A stretch of DNA of 48,214 nucleotides from an uncultured Opitutales bacterium (GCA_900548275.1 URJY01000013.1:1-48214), one strand, 5' to 3'; counted from the first letter of the stretch, positions 25,068 to 34,314 are shown. A program made the numbers and translations. Notes: generated by a model from the sequence alone, not told the origin.

Positions 25068-26510
25068 CTATTCGACCGTAATGTACGAGTGTTTGCGCGT
25101 GTTTTTGTTCAGCACGACCGTCTTTTCGAACTTCTTGCCGCCGCGCTCGAACGTGATTTTATACGTTCCGTAGAAGCAGCGGAAGTGGAATTGGCTCGCG
25201 GAATTTTCGAACGAAAGGTTCGTGCGCCACTGTTTGTTTATCAGGTTGTCGAGCACATCGTAGGCGGGTTTTTTCGAGAAGTCGCCGCGCAGGATTCCGC
25301 TGTTGAAAACGTTTTCGCTGCCCGCAGTGCCGTCGACAAAGTGCCAATATGTAATCGCCTCAACCTTCGGATGGCTAAACCACAACTTGTAGAAATTCTC
25401 GAACAGGAACGCCTGCTTTTCCTCGCCGACTTTGCCCTCGCCCATACACGGGAAACTTATTTCGGTGATGTGAATCGGGCGGTCGAGTCGCGCGAAGGTG
25501 TCGAGCACGTCGAAGAGTTCGTCGGGCGTCCACGCCTCGCCCGCCATCAGCGCGTTGCGGTCGGGCTTTTTGAAGTAGTGTAGTTGCAACCCCACGATGT
25601 CGAGCTTGCCGCCGCGGTTGATAATGTCGGACGTAAGCAAGTAGTCGGTCGCGTATTCGTGGTAACGGGCGACCCTCATCCACACGGGCGTTGTGTAGTT
25701 CATAATGAAATCTGTATTGCGCGGGAATGCGCGCTCCGACTCCTTGAACGCCGTGAAGACGTGGTCTTTCGGGAAGAAGTTGGGCGACTTGTAGTGGTCC
25801 TGCGTGTCCGACGACTCGTTGGCAACATCCCAAATGTTGATGTCCCAGCCGTACCGTTCGGCAACCTTGTCGATGTAGCGGCACATATACTTTTCGATGG
25901 TCTTTTCCTCGCGCGGCATCCACTCGGGAAGCCCGAATTTGTTGATGTACCACGCAAGGGGGTGCCCTTTCATTTTAAGCCCGTTTTTGTTACAGAATTC
26001 TACGATTGCGTCCTGCGACGGGCGGCGGTAGAGGTACTCCACTCCCTGGGCGGAAACGTCCTTCGCGAACTGGTACACGCCGTCCTTCTGCTCGTACGCA
26101 TTCCAATAGAACGGAACTGTGGCGAAGTTGAAAAGCTCCAAAAAATGCTTTTCGTAGAGTCGGTTTTCCTCCTCCGTCTTGAAGCCGCCCAATAGGAAGA
26201 TCTGCGCGCCGAAGAGGAAGTCGTGCTTGAGCATTTCGACTTTCAGGTTTTCGACTTTCACATCGCGACTCTTTGCGTCTATAAAATTCAGATAGAAGTC
26301 GCCCTTTCGGTTGTTTTCGATTCCGAGGGCGATTTTCTCCTGCAATACGGGGTCGGACCACAGTTTTTTGAGCTTTTCGGAAAGCGGGGCTTCACCCTTT
26401 TGCTCGGGATTGTTTTTGCGCTCCCACGGCATTGTTTTCGCGCCCTGCTGCGCGAAAATCGGCGACGACAAAATGGCTATACCAGCCGCCAATAACAACA
26501 ATTTTTTCAT
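25068..26510 (-). CDS. Secreted GH10 endo-beta-1,4-xylanase
   Basis: GH10 enzymes hydrolyse xylan backbones with a retaining mechanism in a TIM barrel. The 480-residue protein has a signal peptide (MKKLLLLAAGIAILSSPIFA). Landmarks are MKGHPLAWY (the substrate-binding KGH-L-W motif), acid/base Glu232 in IWDVANES, and nucleophile Glu350 in PIHITEIS. An N-terminal segment of about 90 residues (SEKLKKLWSDPVLQ, FYLNFIDAKSRDV) precedes the barrel. It resembles the beta-strand insert seen in Verrucomicrobia and Bacteroidetes GH10 proteins, and a small beta domain closes the C-terminus. AGGAGGAAT just before the ATG is the best Shine-Dalgarno in the window and fixes the start. It is downstream of the PEP-CTERM pair. 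Confidence 0.93.
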   Translation of the reverse strand: MKKLLLLAAGIAILSSPIFAQQGAKTMPWERKNNPEQKGEAPLSEKLKKLWSDPVLQEKIALGIENNRKGDFYLNFIDAKSRDVKVENLKVEMLKHDFLFGAQIFLLGGFKTEEENRLYEKHFLELFNFATVPFYWNAYEQKDGVYQFAKDVSAQGVEYLYRRPSQDAIVEFCNKNGLKMKGHPLAWYINKFGLPEWMPREEKTIEKYMCRYIDKVAERYGWDINIWDVANESSDTQDHYKSPNFFPKDHVFTAFKESERAFPRNTDFIMNYTTPVWMRVARYHEYATDYLLTSDIINRGGKLDIVGLQLHYFKKPDRNALMAGEAWTPDELFDVLDTFARLDRPIHITEISFPCMGEGKVGEEKQAFLFENFYKLWFSHPKVEAITYWHFVDGTAGSENVFNSGILRGDFSKKPAYDVLDNLINKQWRTNLSFENSASQFHFRCFYGTYKITFERGGKKFEKTVVLNKNTRKHSYITVE

Positions 26511-26641
26511 ATTCCTCCTGTGTGTTTTGTTAAAGTTGTATCGAATTGAGTGTGCCGAAACATCGGCTTTGCGTCAACAAAAAACGCCGAACTGCAAGCT
26601 GTGGAATCGGTTTTTTGAAAATGCTTTAGGCGGATGAATGG

Positions 26642-28414
26642 CTATACCCTGCGGCGGCGTTTTAGTGCGCCGAGCGCGAGGACGATTGCCCCGAGTATCT
26701 CCGCCCATTCGGCGGGTTCGGGCACTGCCAAGTCGGAATGCAACCAGTAGACGGTCTTGCCGTCGAACTCGCCCGCAATGAGGTAGAAGTCGTCGCCCGA
26801 AAGTTTCGTGCCGTCGATGCCCGCGCCAGCGATTGTCATATTGTCGTGAATTTCGTCCATCGATTCGAAGTAGACGCTGTCGTTTCTAAAATCGTAAAAA
26901 AAGACATCGGCTATCACGCCGTCTTGGGTTATGACAATGTCGTTGAAGCTCAAATAGGTGTCGGAGGCTCTCCCCATATTTACGGTTAGGCGCGCGTTCG
27001 AATTTTGAAATTCCAAATCGCCGAAATGCGCTTCGGCGTTTACGTTGAGCCTGAGCATCGACGACCCGCCGACTACAAACAGGATGTCGTAGCCCTCTTC
27101 ACCCGTCGCGGCGTTTTTCGAGCGGAAGACGTTTTTCGAACCGATTGTAAGCGTGCCGATTGAGTCTCTTACGCAGATTTTGTTGAGGTAAACGGCGTGC
27201 TCGGCGTCGGCTTTTACGCTCAGACTTGCGCCGCTTCCCCAAACGCCTATCGAAAGGTCGTTGCCGTTCGACGCCTGCGTAAGGTCGATTTTGCCGCCCG
27301 ATTCCACGTAGATTCGGCTTTCGTGGTAGCCTCCCTCTGCGGCTGACAGCGCGTAGGTGTCGTCCTGCGCGGCGAACTTTTCGACGGCAAAGCCCGCGCC
27401 GCTTTTTACGTTCAGCGTGCCGCCTTGCAACACAACGCCCTTTTCCCCGTAAATGTTCGTCGTGCCCGCGTTGATGTTTACAGACCCGTCGATTCGGGTT
27501 TCGGCAAGCAGGGAATCGCCGTTTATGTTCACCGTGCCCGTATCGAACACGTTCAGCACTGCGCGGTTTCGGGATGCGGCGAAGTCGATGTTGCCCGCAT
27601 TCAGAGTTCCCGCAACATCCACGCGCGAGCCGATTTTCAGCCCGTCCGTATCGACCGTTCCGCCCTCGTATATATAAAATGCCGCGGGCGGAATGTTGCC
27701 CGAACCGCGCTCCGAATATTGCGCGCCGACTTCAATGGTCGTCCCGTTTTTGAGGTAGCCGCCCACGTGAAAAGTGTAGTCGACGGAAGTCCCGCCCATT
27801 GAAACGGAATCGGTGAACAGTTCCGCGCCCGCTTTCACGGTATAGACCGCGTTCGAACCGATACTGCTTCTGCCCGAAATGCGGAAGTCGCGTGCGGCAA
27901 GCCTGCCCGTCTGGGTAGCCATTGATCCGCGCAATTCAAAGCCGTTTGCCTTGAGTTCGCCCGCGATGTTATATGTTCCGCCGCCCTGAAATATCAGCGT
28001 CGCCGCCGAAGTGCTTTCAACAACGCCGTCCGAAGCTATCGTAAACGTCTTGCCTTTCGACGCGTTGAAAAGGATTTCGGAATCGCCCGATTCGGACGAG
28101 ACCGAATACGTGCCGTCGGACAATGTAATATCGCCGCCCGACGCGCTAACTGCATATTCGAAATCGCCGCTAGTGTAATCCACATTGAAGCCGCCAAAAA
28201 CTATTGCATTGCCGCCCGCAATTACGCTTTTTGCCGTTTGATTGTCGCCGTCGAAGTACCCCGTACCGCCCAAAGACGGCGGATTTAGCGTTATCATTGT
28301 GTTGCCATAATCTCCGAAAACGGACGCGGTTTCGGCGGTTGCCCCGCCCGTTAACGTTGCGCCGCTTGCGTATGCGCACACGACAAAATACAGTGGGATG
28401 ATTTTCTTCAACAT
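26642..28414 (-). CDS. PEP-CTERM surface protein, paralogue A of a tandem pair
   Basis: A 590-residue exported protein with signal peptide (MLKKIIPLYFVVCAYASGA), a long beta-solenoid-like region with repeated N-G/D-G turns (e.g. GTVNINGDSLL, GTLNVKSGAGF, GGKIDLTQASNGNDLSIG), and the tail from about 564: VPEPAEWAEILGAIVLAL ending LKRRRRV. No catalytic motif is seen; an adhesive or structural surface role is the default guess. It is clearly homologous along its whole length to the gene at 28554 (shared LTLNPPS-type start block, LIFQGGG-Y-IAG, SKN-FRSKNA-TGEEGY, EAHFG, YLSFNDI, GKTVYWLHSDL). The tail has E instead of A after PEPAEWA. It has its own promoter in the 140-base gap. Confidence 0.86.
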   Translation of the reverse strand: MLKKIIPLYFVVCAYASGATLTGGATAETASVFGDYGNTMITLNPPSLGGTGYFDGDNQTAKSVIAGGNAIVFGGFNVDYTSGDFEYAVSASGGDITLSDGTYSVSSESGDSEILFNASKGKTFTIASDGVVESTSAATLIFQGGGTYNIAGELKANGFELRGSMATQTGRLAARDFRISGRSSIGSNAVYTVKAGAELFTDSVSMGGTSVDYTFHVGGYLKNGTTIEVGAQYSERGSGNIPPAAFYIYEGGTVDTDGLKIGSRVDVAGTLNAGNIDFAASRNRAVLNVFDTGTVNINGDSLLAETRIDGSVNINAGTTNIYGEKGVVLQGGTLNVKSGAGFAVEKFAAQDDTYALSAAEGGYHESRIYVESGGKIDLTQASNGNDLSIGVWGSGASLSVKADAEHAVYLNKICVRDSIGTLTIGSKNVFRSKNAATGEEGYDILFVVGGSSMLRLNVNAEAHFGDLEFQNSNARLTVNMGRASDTYLSFNDIVITQDGVIADVFFYDFRNDSVYFESMDEIHDNMTIAGAGIDGTKLSGDDFYLIAGEFDGKTVYWLHSDLAVPEPAEWAEILGAIVLALGALKRRRRV

Positions 28415-28455
28415 AGGCGGTCAAAAGGGGAGAATCGGGAAACTAACCTGCCAGA

Positions 28456-28485
28456 GTTAAAGCCAAAATAAAAACAGTTAGTCAA
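28456..28485 (-). promoter_or_regulatory. Candidate promoter of PEP-CTERM paralogue A
   Basis: TTGACT (28485-28480), an 18-base spacer, then TTTAAC (28461-28456). The predicted leader is about 35 bases. Confidence 0.45.
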
Positions 28486-28501
28486 GCATTTTCATATTCG
28501 C

Positions 28502-28536
28502 AAAAAAAACGCCGAATCCCGAGGGAATCGGCGTTT
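28502..28536 (-). terminator. Terminator of PEP-CTERM paralogue B
   Basis: Stem AACGCCGATTCCC/GGGATTCGGCGTT on the minus strand with a TCG-type loop and a run of eight T. It makes paralogue B a separate unit from paralogue A. Confidence 0.9.
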
Positions 28537-28553
28537 CCGAAAGCTTTTCGGCG

Positions 28554-30308
28554 TTATGCCCTGCGGCGGCGTTTCCACGCGGCGAGCGCGAGAGCGATTG
28601 CGCCGAATATCGCCGCCCATTCGGCGGGTTCGGGCACTACCAAGTCGGAATGCAACCAGTAGACGGTCTTGCCGTTCAGGTCGCCCGCAATGAGACGGAA
28701 GTCGTCGTTTGTGAGCGTCGAACCGTCTACACCTTTGCCGCTAAGATTCACGTAATCGTGGATTTCTTCCATCGATTCGAAGTAAATGCGGTTGTTGTTG
28801 AAATCGTTGAAAACGATTTTTGCAATCGCAGTCGTGCTCGAAATGAGGATGTCGTTAAAGCTCAAATATATATCCGAAGCGGCACCCATATTTATCGTCA
28901 ACAACGAATAATTATTCTGATATACCAGATTTCCGAAGTGGGCTTCAGCATTGAGATTCATAGTGAGTTTTGCGTTCGATGCCATCAAAAACATTATGTT
29001 GTAACCCTCTTCGCCTGTCGTAGCATTCTTCGAACGGAAGATGTTTTTCGAGTTGATTGTAAGCTCTGCGGCAAAGTCTCTTATGCAGATTTTGTTGAGG
29101 TAAATGGCGTGCTCGTTGTCGGCTTTGACAGTCAATTTTGCACCGCTACCCCAACTGCCAATGGAAAAGTCGTTGCCGCCCGATGCTTTTGTAAGGTCGA
29201 TGAGACCGCCCGCCTGAACGTAGATTTCGCTCGCGCGGTCGCCTCTTCCGATTAACATTGCGTAGGGATTACCCGATTGCGTATACGATGCAACTTCAAG
29301 CGTTGCCCCCCTTTTGACGTTTAATTTACCGCCCAACAGCGTGAGTCCGTCGCCTTTATGAATGCGTGTAGTACCCGCGTTGATGTTCAAAACACCGCGG
29401 TGGTCTATTTCCGTAATGCTGGAATTGCCGTTAATATTTACAACACCTTTATCCCAAATATTGAATTTTGAAGTTGTTGCGGTAGTGTTGACGGTAAGTT
29501 GGTTTACATTCAGAGTGCCGCTGATATCCACGACCGCTCCCGCGTTGTGAAGCGCGTGTGTATCGACAGTCCCCGTGATCGCCAGTGCCTGAGTCGAACT
29601 GTTTTTGTATTGCGCGCCGACTTCAAGTGCGCCCGAATTCTTCAGATAACCTTCTATGCGAAGGGTATATTCGGCATAAGTGCCCATCATCGAAATGGAA
29701 TCTGTGTAAAGCTCCCCGCCCGACTTGACTGTATACTTTGTCGCCGAGTTTCCGCTTCTGTTTGAAAGATTAAATGCGCCGACAGTAACCTTCCCCGTCT
29801 GGGTCAATGTCGAACCGCGCAGATCGAAACTGTTTGCATTGAGCTTCCCCGCAATGCTATACGCTCCGCCGCCCTGAAATATCAAAAGATCGTCGGTATT
29901 GGATTTGAAAGTTGCGCCCGACGCCAATGTGAACGTCTTTCCGCTTGCGGTGTTGACCAGAATATCGTCTCCCTTGAATGCCGATTTTACGGAATACGCG
30001 CCGTTTGTCAGCGTAAGATTCCCATTCGATGCGTCGATGGCGTAATCGTACATCCCTGCGTCGAAATCCACATTGAAGCCGCCCGAAACGCTTGCATTGC
30101 CGCCCGCGACTACGCTTTGCGCCGTCTGGTTGTTGCCGTTGAAGTAGCCCGTCGAACCCGAGGACGGCGGATTGAGCGTTACGTCCTCTGCGGAATAGTC
30201 GCCGAAAGAGGTTGCGTTTGCGGCGCTTGTGCCGCCCGTTAGCGTTGCGCCGTACGCGCACGCACATGCGAATGCCAAAAATGTTGCGGGGATAAATTTT
30301 TTCGTCAT
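28554..30308 (-). CDS. PEP-CTERM surface protein, paralogue B of a tandem pair
   Basis: A 584-residue exported protein with signal peptide (MTKKFIPATFLAFACACAYG), the same opening block as paralogue A (ATLTGGTSAANATSFGDYS against ATLTGGATAETASVFGDYG), a beta-rich repeat region and the tail from about 558: VPEPAEWAAIFGAIALAL ending WKRRRRA. The start at 30308 is chosen for the signal peptide; the frame extends to 30413 without one. Divergence from paralogue A is spread over the ectodomain, while the terminal 30 residues and the KICIRD-like and FRSKNA-TGEEGY blocks are nearly unchanged. This suggests an old tandem duplication followed by diversification. A possible promoter (TTGACC at 30413-30408) precedes it. 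Confidence 0.86.
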   Translation of the reverse strand: MTKKFIPATFLAFACACAYGATLTGGTSAANATSFGDYSAEDVTLNPPSSGSTGYFNGNNQTAQSVVAGGNASVSGGFNVDFDAGMYDYAIDASNGNLTLTNGAYSVKSAFKGDDILVNTASGKTFTLASGATFKSNTDDLLIFQGGGAYSIAGKLNANSFDLRGSTLTQTGKVTVGAFNLSNRSGNSATKYTVKSGGELYTDSISMMGTYAEYTLRIEGYLKNSGALEVGAQYKNSSTQALAITGTVDTHALHNAGAVVDISGTLNVNQLTVNTTATTSKFNIWDKGVVNINGNSSITEIDHRGVLNINAGTTRIHKGDGLTLLGGKLNVKRGATLEVASYTQSGNPYAMLIGRGDRASEIYVQAGGLIDLTKASGGNDFSIGSWGSGAKLTVKADNEHAIYLNKICIRDFAAELTINSKNIFRSKNATTGEEGYNIMFLMASNAKLTMNLNAEAHFGNLVYQNNYSLLTINMGAASDIYLSFNDILISSTTAIAKIVFNDFNNNRIYFESMEEIHDYVNLSGKGVDGSTLTNDDFRLIAGDLNGKTVYWLHSDLVVPEPAEWAAIFGAIALALAAWKRRRRA

Positions 30309-30429
30309 AGCAGATAAAATTTTCTTGGGGGAAACCGACGGAACGCGTGCAAAAAATGCGCCGAATATCCGTTTGTTTAGTAATATAGCTAAGCGAAACG
30401 CCGATTTGGTCAAGCGTTTTTCTCGGATA

Positions 30430-31704
30430 TTACAGTTTTTTTAACGATTTTGTCATAATTTCCGCCGCTTTTTCAAGGTCGTCCTGCGTGTGCGCGGTAC
30501 TCATAAAGCAGATTTCGAACGCCGACGGAGCAAGATATACGCCGCCATCGAGGCAGTTCCGGAAGAATTGCGCGTAGCGTTTCGTATCGGAACGCAGTGC
30601 GACATCGTAATTTACAACATCGTTTTCATTGAAGAAAAACGAGAACAGCGATGCCGCCTTCGGCGTTTGGAGCGCGATGCCCCTTTCGTCCGCCGCCGCG
30701 CGCATTGCATCGACAACAAACTGCGATTTGCGTTCGAGTTCCGCATACGGGTTGGATTCCAAAATCATTTTGAGCGCGGCGCAGCCCGCCGCCATCGCAA
30801 GCGGATTGCCGCTGAGCGTGCCCGCCTGATAGACGGGCCCGAGCGGGGCGATGTATTCCATAATCTCGCGCCGACCGCAGAACGCGCCCACGGGCAGCCC
30901 GCCGCCGATGATTTTGCCGAGGGCGCAGAGATCGGGCATAATGCCCTCGCGCGCCTGTGCGCCGCCCGCGCCCACGCGGAAGCCCGTTATGACTTCGTCG
31001 AAAATCAGCAGCGCGCCGTATTTGTCGCAGACTTCGCGCAGGTGTTTGAGGAAGCCCGCTTTCGGCGGAATAAGCCCCACGTTTGCCGCGTACGGCTCGA
31101 GAATTATGCAGGCGATTTCGCCGCCGAATTTTGAGAAGCATTCGTCGACCGCCCCGCAGTCGTTGAAAGGCAGCACGCTTGTAAGCTTTGCGAAGTCGGC
31201 TGGGATGCCCGCCGAATCGGGATTGCCGAAAGTCAGCGCGCCGCTGCCCGCTTTTACGAGCAGGCTGTCTACGTGCCCGTGATAACAGCCCGCGAACTTC
31301 ACGATTCTGTCGCGCTTTGTATAGCCGCGCGCAAGACGGATTGCCGACATCGTAGCCTCCGTACCCGAGTTCGTCATTCTGACCATTTGGGCACACGGAA
31401 TCATTTTGTTGATGAGCTTCGCCATTTCAAGCTCGCCCTCCGAGGGCGTACCGAACGACGTTCCGTTGCCCAACGCCTTTTCGATTGCCGCGCGTATTGC
31501 GGGATGGTCGTGCCCGAAAAGCGCGGGTCCCCAAGTGCAGACGAAATCGACAAGTTCGCGCCCGTCTTCGGTGCAAAGTTTGTCGCCGTGCGCCGAGCGC
31601 GTGAAGAACGGTTCGCCGCCCACGCCCCTGAACGCGCGTACGGGCGAGTTCACGCCCCCTGGGATGTATTTTTTCGACTCTTCGAAAAGCTCTTTTGAAT
31701 TCAT
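30430..31704 (-). CDS. hemL: Glutamate-1-semialdehyde 2,1-aminomutase
   Basis: HemL converts glutamate-1-semialdehyde to 5-aminolevulinate, the last C5-pathway step of tetrapyrrole (heme, cobalamin) synthesis. The 424-residue product fits the family. Visible: YIPGGVNSPVRAF at the N-terminus, MTNSGTEATMSAIRLAR (PLP phosphate site), YHGHVDSLLV, IFDEVITGFRVG (PLP-ring Asp) and the Schiff-base Lys264 in ALGKIIGGGLPVGAF, one residue off the E. coli position. The open frame continues upstream to 32985, but that part is antiparallel noise inside nadE; the family start is MNSKELFEESKKYIPGG at 31704. It follows nadE by 26 bases, probably as an operon. Confidence 0.97.
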   Translation of the reverse strand: MNSKELFEESKKYIPGGVNSPVRAFRGVGGEPFFTRSAHGDKLCTEDGRELVDFVCTWGPALFGHDHPAIRAAIEKALGNGTSFGTPSEGELEMAKLINKMIPCAQMVRMTNSGTEATMSAIRLARGYTKRDRIVKFAGCYHGHVDSLLVKAGSGALTFGNPDSAGIPADFAKLTSVLPFNDCGAVDECFSKFGGEIACIILEPYAANVGLIPPKAGFLKHLREVCDKYGALLIFDEVITGFRVGAGGAQAREGIMPDLCALGKIIGGGLPVGAFCGRREIMEYIAPLGPVYQAGTLSGNPLAMAAGCAALKMILESNPYAELERKSQFVVDAMRAAADERGIALQTPKAASLFSFFFNENDVVNYDVALRSDTKRYAQFFRNCLDGGVYLAPSAFEICFMSTAHTQDDLEKAAEIMTKSLKKL

Positions 31705-31730
31705 ATTCTTCGGATACAAAATATCAAATG

Positions 31731-33416
31731 TTATTGAATGCCCCTGCGAACCGCAACGGGAATTTTTCTGTCGGCGGAATACGCCACAGCCGAAATTTTC
31801 GGACCAATCGGGTATTGCGTGCGCTTGTATTCCGCCCCCGCAACCTTCCGAGCCACATCCTCGACAACCGCCCTGTCGAAACCGCGTTCGACGATTTCGG
31901 AAACCGACAGATATTGGTCGATGTGCAGGCGCAAAATCGCGTCGAAAAGGTCGTACGGCGGCAGGGAGTCTTCGTCTTTCTGGTCGGGACGAAGCTCCGC
32001 CGACGGCGGTTTGTCTATCGTGTTCTGCGGGATGATTTCGCGCCCCGCCTCTTTGTTTATGAGTTTCGAAATGCGGTATACCTCCGTTTTGTAGAGGTCG
32101 CAGATGGGGGCGAAGCCGCCGCAGGTGTCGCCGTAGAGCGTACAGTAGCCGACGGCGCATTCGCTCTTGTTGCCCGTTGTGAGCACGAGCGCGCCGAACT
32201 TGTTGGAAATTGCCATCAGCACAAGCCCGCGCGAGCGCGACTGTATGTTCTCTTCGGTTACGTCGCGCGGTCTGCCCGCAAAGAGCGGAGCAAGGGTCGA
32301 TTCCGTCGCCGCGACGATTTCGGCAATCGAAACGGTGTGGAATTCGATACCCAGATTTTCGGCGAGTTTGCGCGCATCGTCCTTGCTGTGTTCGCTCGAA
32401 ATTTTCGACGGCATCGACACGCCTATTACGCGATCCCTGCCGAGTGCCTCGACCGCCAGAGCCGCCACGAGAGCCGAGTCTATCCCACCGCTCAAACCGA
32501 TTAGCACGCGCTTGATGCCGCACTTTTCGATGAAGTCGCGCAGAGCCATCACGAGGGCTTTGCGGATGTCGGTATCGCCCGCGAAGTCGAATGCGTCGCC
32601 GTCGAAGCCCGAGAGCTTTTCGGTATCGACAACCCTGCAGCACTCCGTGAATTTTTCGAGGCACTGCGATTTCGGCGAATCGCCCGTTGCGTCGACATAC
32701 ATACTGCCGCCCGCAAAAACGATTTCGTCGTTGCCGCCAACCAGATTGCACCACAGAAGCGGCGCGCCGACGGTTTTGGAAACTTCGCAAAGCAGACCGC
32801 CCGCGTGGCGCACGGTGTCGTTCTGGCTCGAGAAAACGCTCGCGGAAATGTTTACGAGCAGGTCGATTTTCTTCGCCTGCGGCGTTGTCGGCGAATTGAG
32901 CGAGGCAAAGTAGTCGAGCGGCTTCGGGTAGTATTCGTAGCGCGAGGCGGTGGGAATTGTCGGAAGCGTCCAGATGTCTTCGCAAATGGTGATGCCTATG
33001 CGTTTGCCCCCGAAATCGACAATACAGAAATCGCGCCCAGAATCGAAGTTGCGGGCGTCGTTGAGCGCGCCGTAATTCGGCAGCAGGTGCTTGTCGCAGA
33101 CGGCTGCGATTTTGCCGTTTTCAATCCAGTAGGCCGAGTTTGAAAAGCCTATCGAACCGCCGCACCTGCGCGGGCAGCCGACGAGCGCGGGAAGCGGAAG
33201 CTTCGCAGTCAAATCGGCGAGAACGCGCTGGGCTTGGTCGACGAATTTCCCGTAGAATACGAGGTCTTTTATCGGGTATCCCGATATTGCCGACTCGGGA
33301 AAAACCGCGAAATCAGCACCGTCGCGGACGAAAGTTTCGCACGCGGAAAGAATCTTTTGCGCGTTGCCTTCGAAATCGCCAACGCGCGTATCAATTTGCC
33401 CTACTCCGATTTTCAT
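31731..33416 (-). CDS. nadE: Glutamine-dependent NAD+ synthetase
   Basis: Converts deamido-NAD+ to NAD+ using ATP, with ammonia from glutamine. The 561-residue protein is the two-domain form. The N-terminal nitrilase-like glutaminase has the triad Glu41 (FPES), Lys109 (CDKHLLPNY) and Cys145 (ITICEDIW). The C-terminal synthetase has the PP-loop LIGLSGGIDSALVAAL (near 306-320), TTGNKSECAVGYCTLYGD and the late KRTQYPIGPKIS. The start at 33416 gives MKIGVGQIDTRVGDF, typical of the family. An 18-bp element also found before the gene at 33529 lies 34 bases upstream. hemL follows. Confidence 0.96.
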   Translation of the reverse strand: MKIGVGQIDTRVGDFEGNAQKILSACETFVRDGADFAVFPESAISGYPIKDLVFYGKFVDQAQRVLADLTAKLPLPALVGCPRRCGGSIGFSNSAYWIENGKIAAVCDKHLLPNYGALNDARNFDSGRDFCIVDFGGKRIGITICEDIWTLPTIPTASRYEYYPKPLDYFASLNSPTTPQAKKIDLLVNISASVFSSQNDTVRHAGGLLCEVSKTVGAPLLWCNLVGGNDEIVFAGGSMYVDATGDSPKSQCLEKFTECCRVVDTEKLSGFDGDAFDFAGDTDIRKALVMALRDFIEKCGIKRVLIGLSGGIDSALVAALAVEALGRDRVIGVSMPSKISSEHSKDDARKLAENLGIEFHTVSIAEIVAATESTLAPLFAGRPRDVTEENIQSRSRGLVLMAISNKFGALVLTTGNKSECAVGYCTLYGDTCGGFAPICDLYKTEVYRISKLINKEAGREIIPQNTIDKPPSAELRPDQKDEDSLPPYDLFDAILRLHIDQYLSVSEIVERGFDRAVVEDVARKVAGAEYKRTQYPIGPKISAVAYSADRKIPVAVRRGIQ

Positions 33417-33449
33417 TTTCGGGGCAAGGATAACCCCGCAGCACCAAGC

Positions 33450-33467
33450 CTTGCAAGCTTATTGAAA
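33450..33467 (-). repeat. 18-bp repeated upstream element, copy 1
   Basis: CTTGCAAGCTTATTGAAA on the plus strand, identical to 34315-34332 and in the same orientation to its downstream gene. It sits 34 bases before the nadE ATG. On the minus strand it reads TTTCAATAAGCTTGCAAG; CAATAA could serve as a -10 box. Confidence 0.6.
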
Positions 33468-33528
33468 ATTTTTTGCGCGGAATTTACGCGTCTCGGGCGC
33501 GTTGTTTGGCGGCGCATTTTTGCGAAAA

Positions 33529-34284
33529 TCAGAAGTCGTAGGAAACGCCCTCGGGCAGGTCTTCGGTTACGACCTTGCGCCACTTGCCGCCGACTTTCAC
33601 AACCACGATGTCATGGTCTTTGTCGTAGAACATCGAGCCGTTCTTGGCGTTTTTAATGTTTTGCCTGCGCTGGAATTTCGCCTCTTCGGTGTAGTACAGC
33701 CCCATCCGCGCGTGCTTGTGGTCCATGTCCGACTTGAAATTTTCGCGCGGCAGCGGATAGTTGTCTATGTTCTCCTCGGGCTTCTCTTCGAGCAAATCGT
33801 CCGCGCCGATGTTGTCGAGCGAAAGCAGGTTTTTGAATTCGACATTCGCGTACATTATCGCCCTGTCGCGCCCGAAAAGACACGAGTGGTACGGAACGTC
33901 CGAACCCACCCTAAACCAGTTGTACGCGTCGAACCCCTCGCCGTATACCGCCGCGTAATAGTAAAGCTCGGCGACGGGTCTGCCCTCCTCGACATGCTTG
34001 TTCAGAATCAGCGTGATTCGCGACTTGTCGTCGTTTGCGTACGCCTCCAAAACGTGAAGCCCCCAACGCTTCTTTTCGGCACTCTCGCCGCCGCGCACCA
34101 TAATGGTGGAGTTCGTGGAAATGGACGCGTCGAAGTGAATCGGCACGGGAGCTTTGTTTTTGTCCATTCCATAGTAGTAGGAGCGTTCGCCCCACTTCTC
34201 CCAATTCGGGTCGATGTGCGATTTTACGACTTTCTGGCGTTTGCCGCCGAAGAGTTTCGACAAAATATTTTTGAAAAATTCCAT
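33529..34284 (-). CDS. Unrecognised 251-residue protein
   Basis: I do not recognise a family. There is no signal peptide. A short amphipathic basic N-terminus (MEFFKNILSKLFGGKRQKVV) could associate with the membrane. The rest is a mixed, mostly beta protein with many charged and aromatic residues (NWEKWGERSYYYG, AELYYYAAVYGEGFDAYNWF). It ends in a small strand-rich segment (DHDIVVVKVGGKWRKV) with acidic stretches between (DDLLEEKPEENIDNY). Codon use and length look genuine, and no overlapping frame competes. It lies between the DUF5696 gene (140 bases upstream, after a terminator) and nadE, and carries the same 18-bp upstream element as nadE. Confidence 0.8.
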   Translation of the reverse strand: MEFFKNILSKLFGGKRQKVVKSHIDPNWEKWGERSYYYGMDKNKAPVPIHFDASISTNSTIMVRGGESAEKKRWGLHVLEAYANDDKSRITLILNKHVEEGRPVAELYYYAAVYGEGFDAYNWFRVGSDVPYHSCLFGRDRAIMYANVEFKNLLSLDNIGADDLLEEKPEENIDNYPLPRENFKSDMDHKHARMGLYYTEEAKFQRRQNIKNAKNGSMFYDKDHDIVVVKVGGKWRKVVTEDLPEGVSYDF

Positions 34285-34314
34285 ATTGGTTGAAATATTT
34301 TCAAATACATTTCG

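Noticed and set aside
26581..26625. Possible terminator between PEP-CTERM paralogue A and the GH10 gene
   Set aside because: Only a four-base stem (CCGA/TCGG) before a T run; too weak to call.
31705..32985. Upstream extension of the hemL frame (possible fusion protein)
   Set aside because: The extra residues are Arg-rich noise from within nadE in another frame; the family start lies at 31704.
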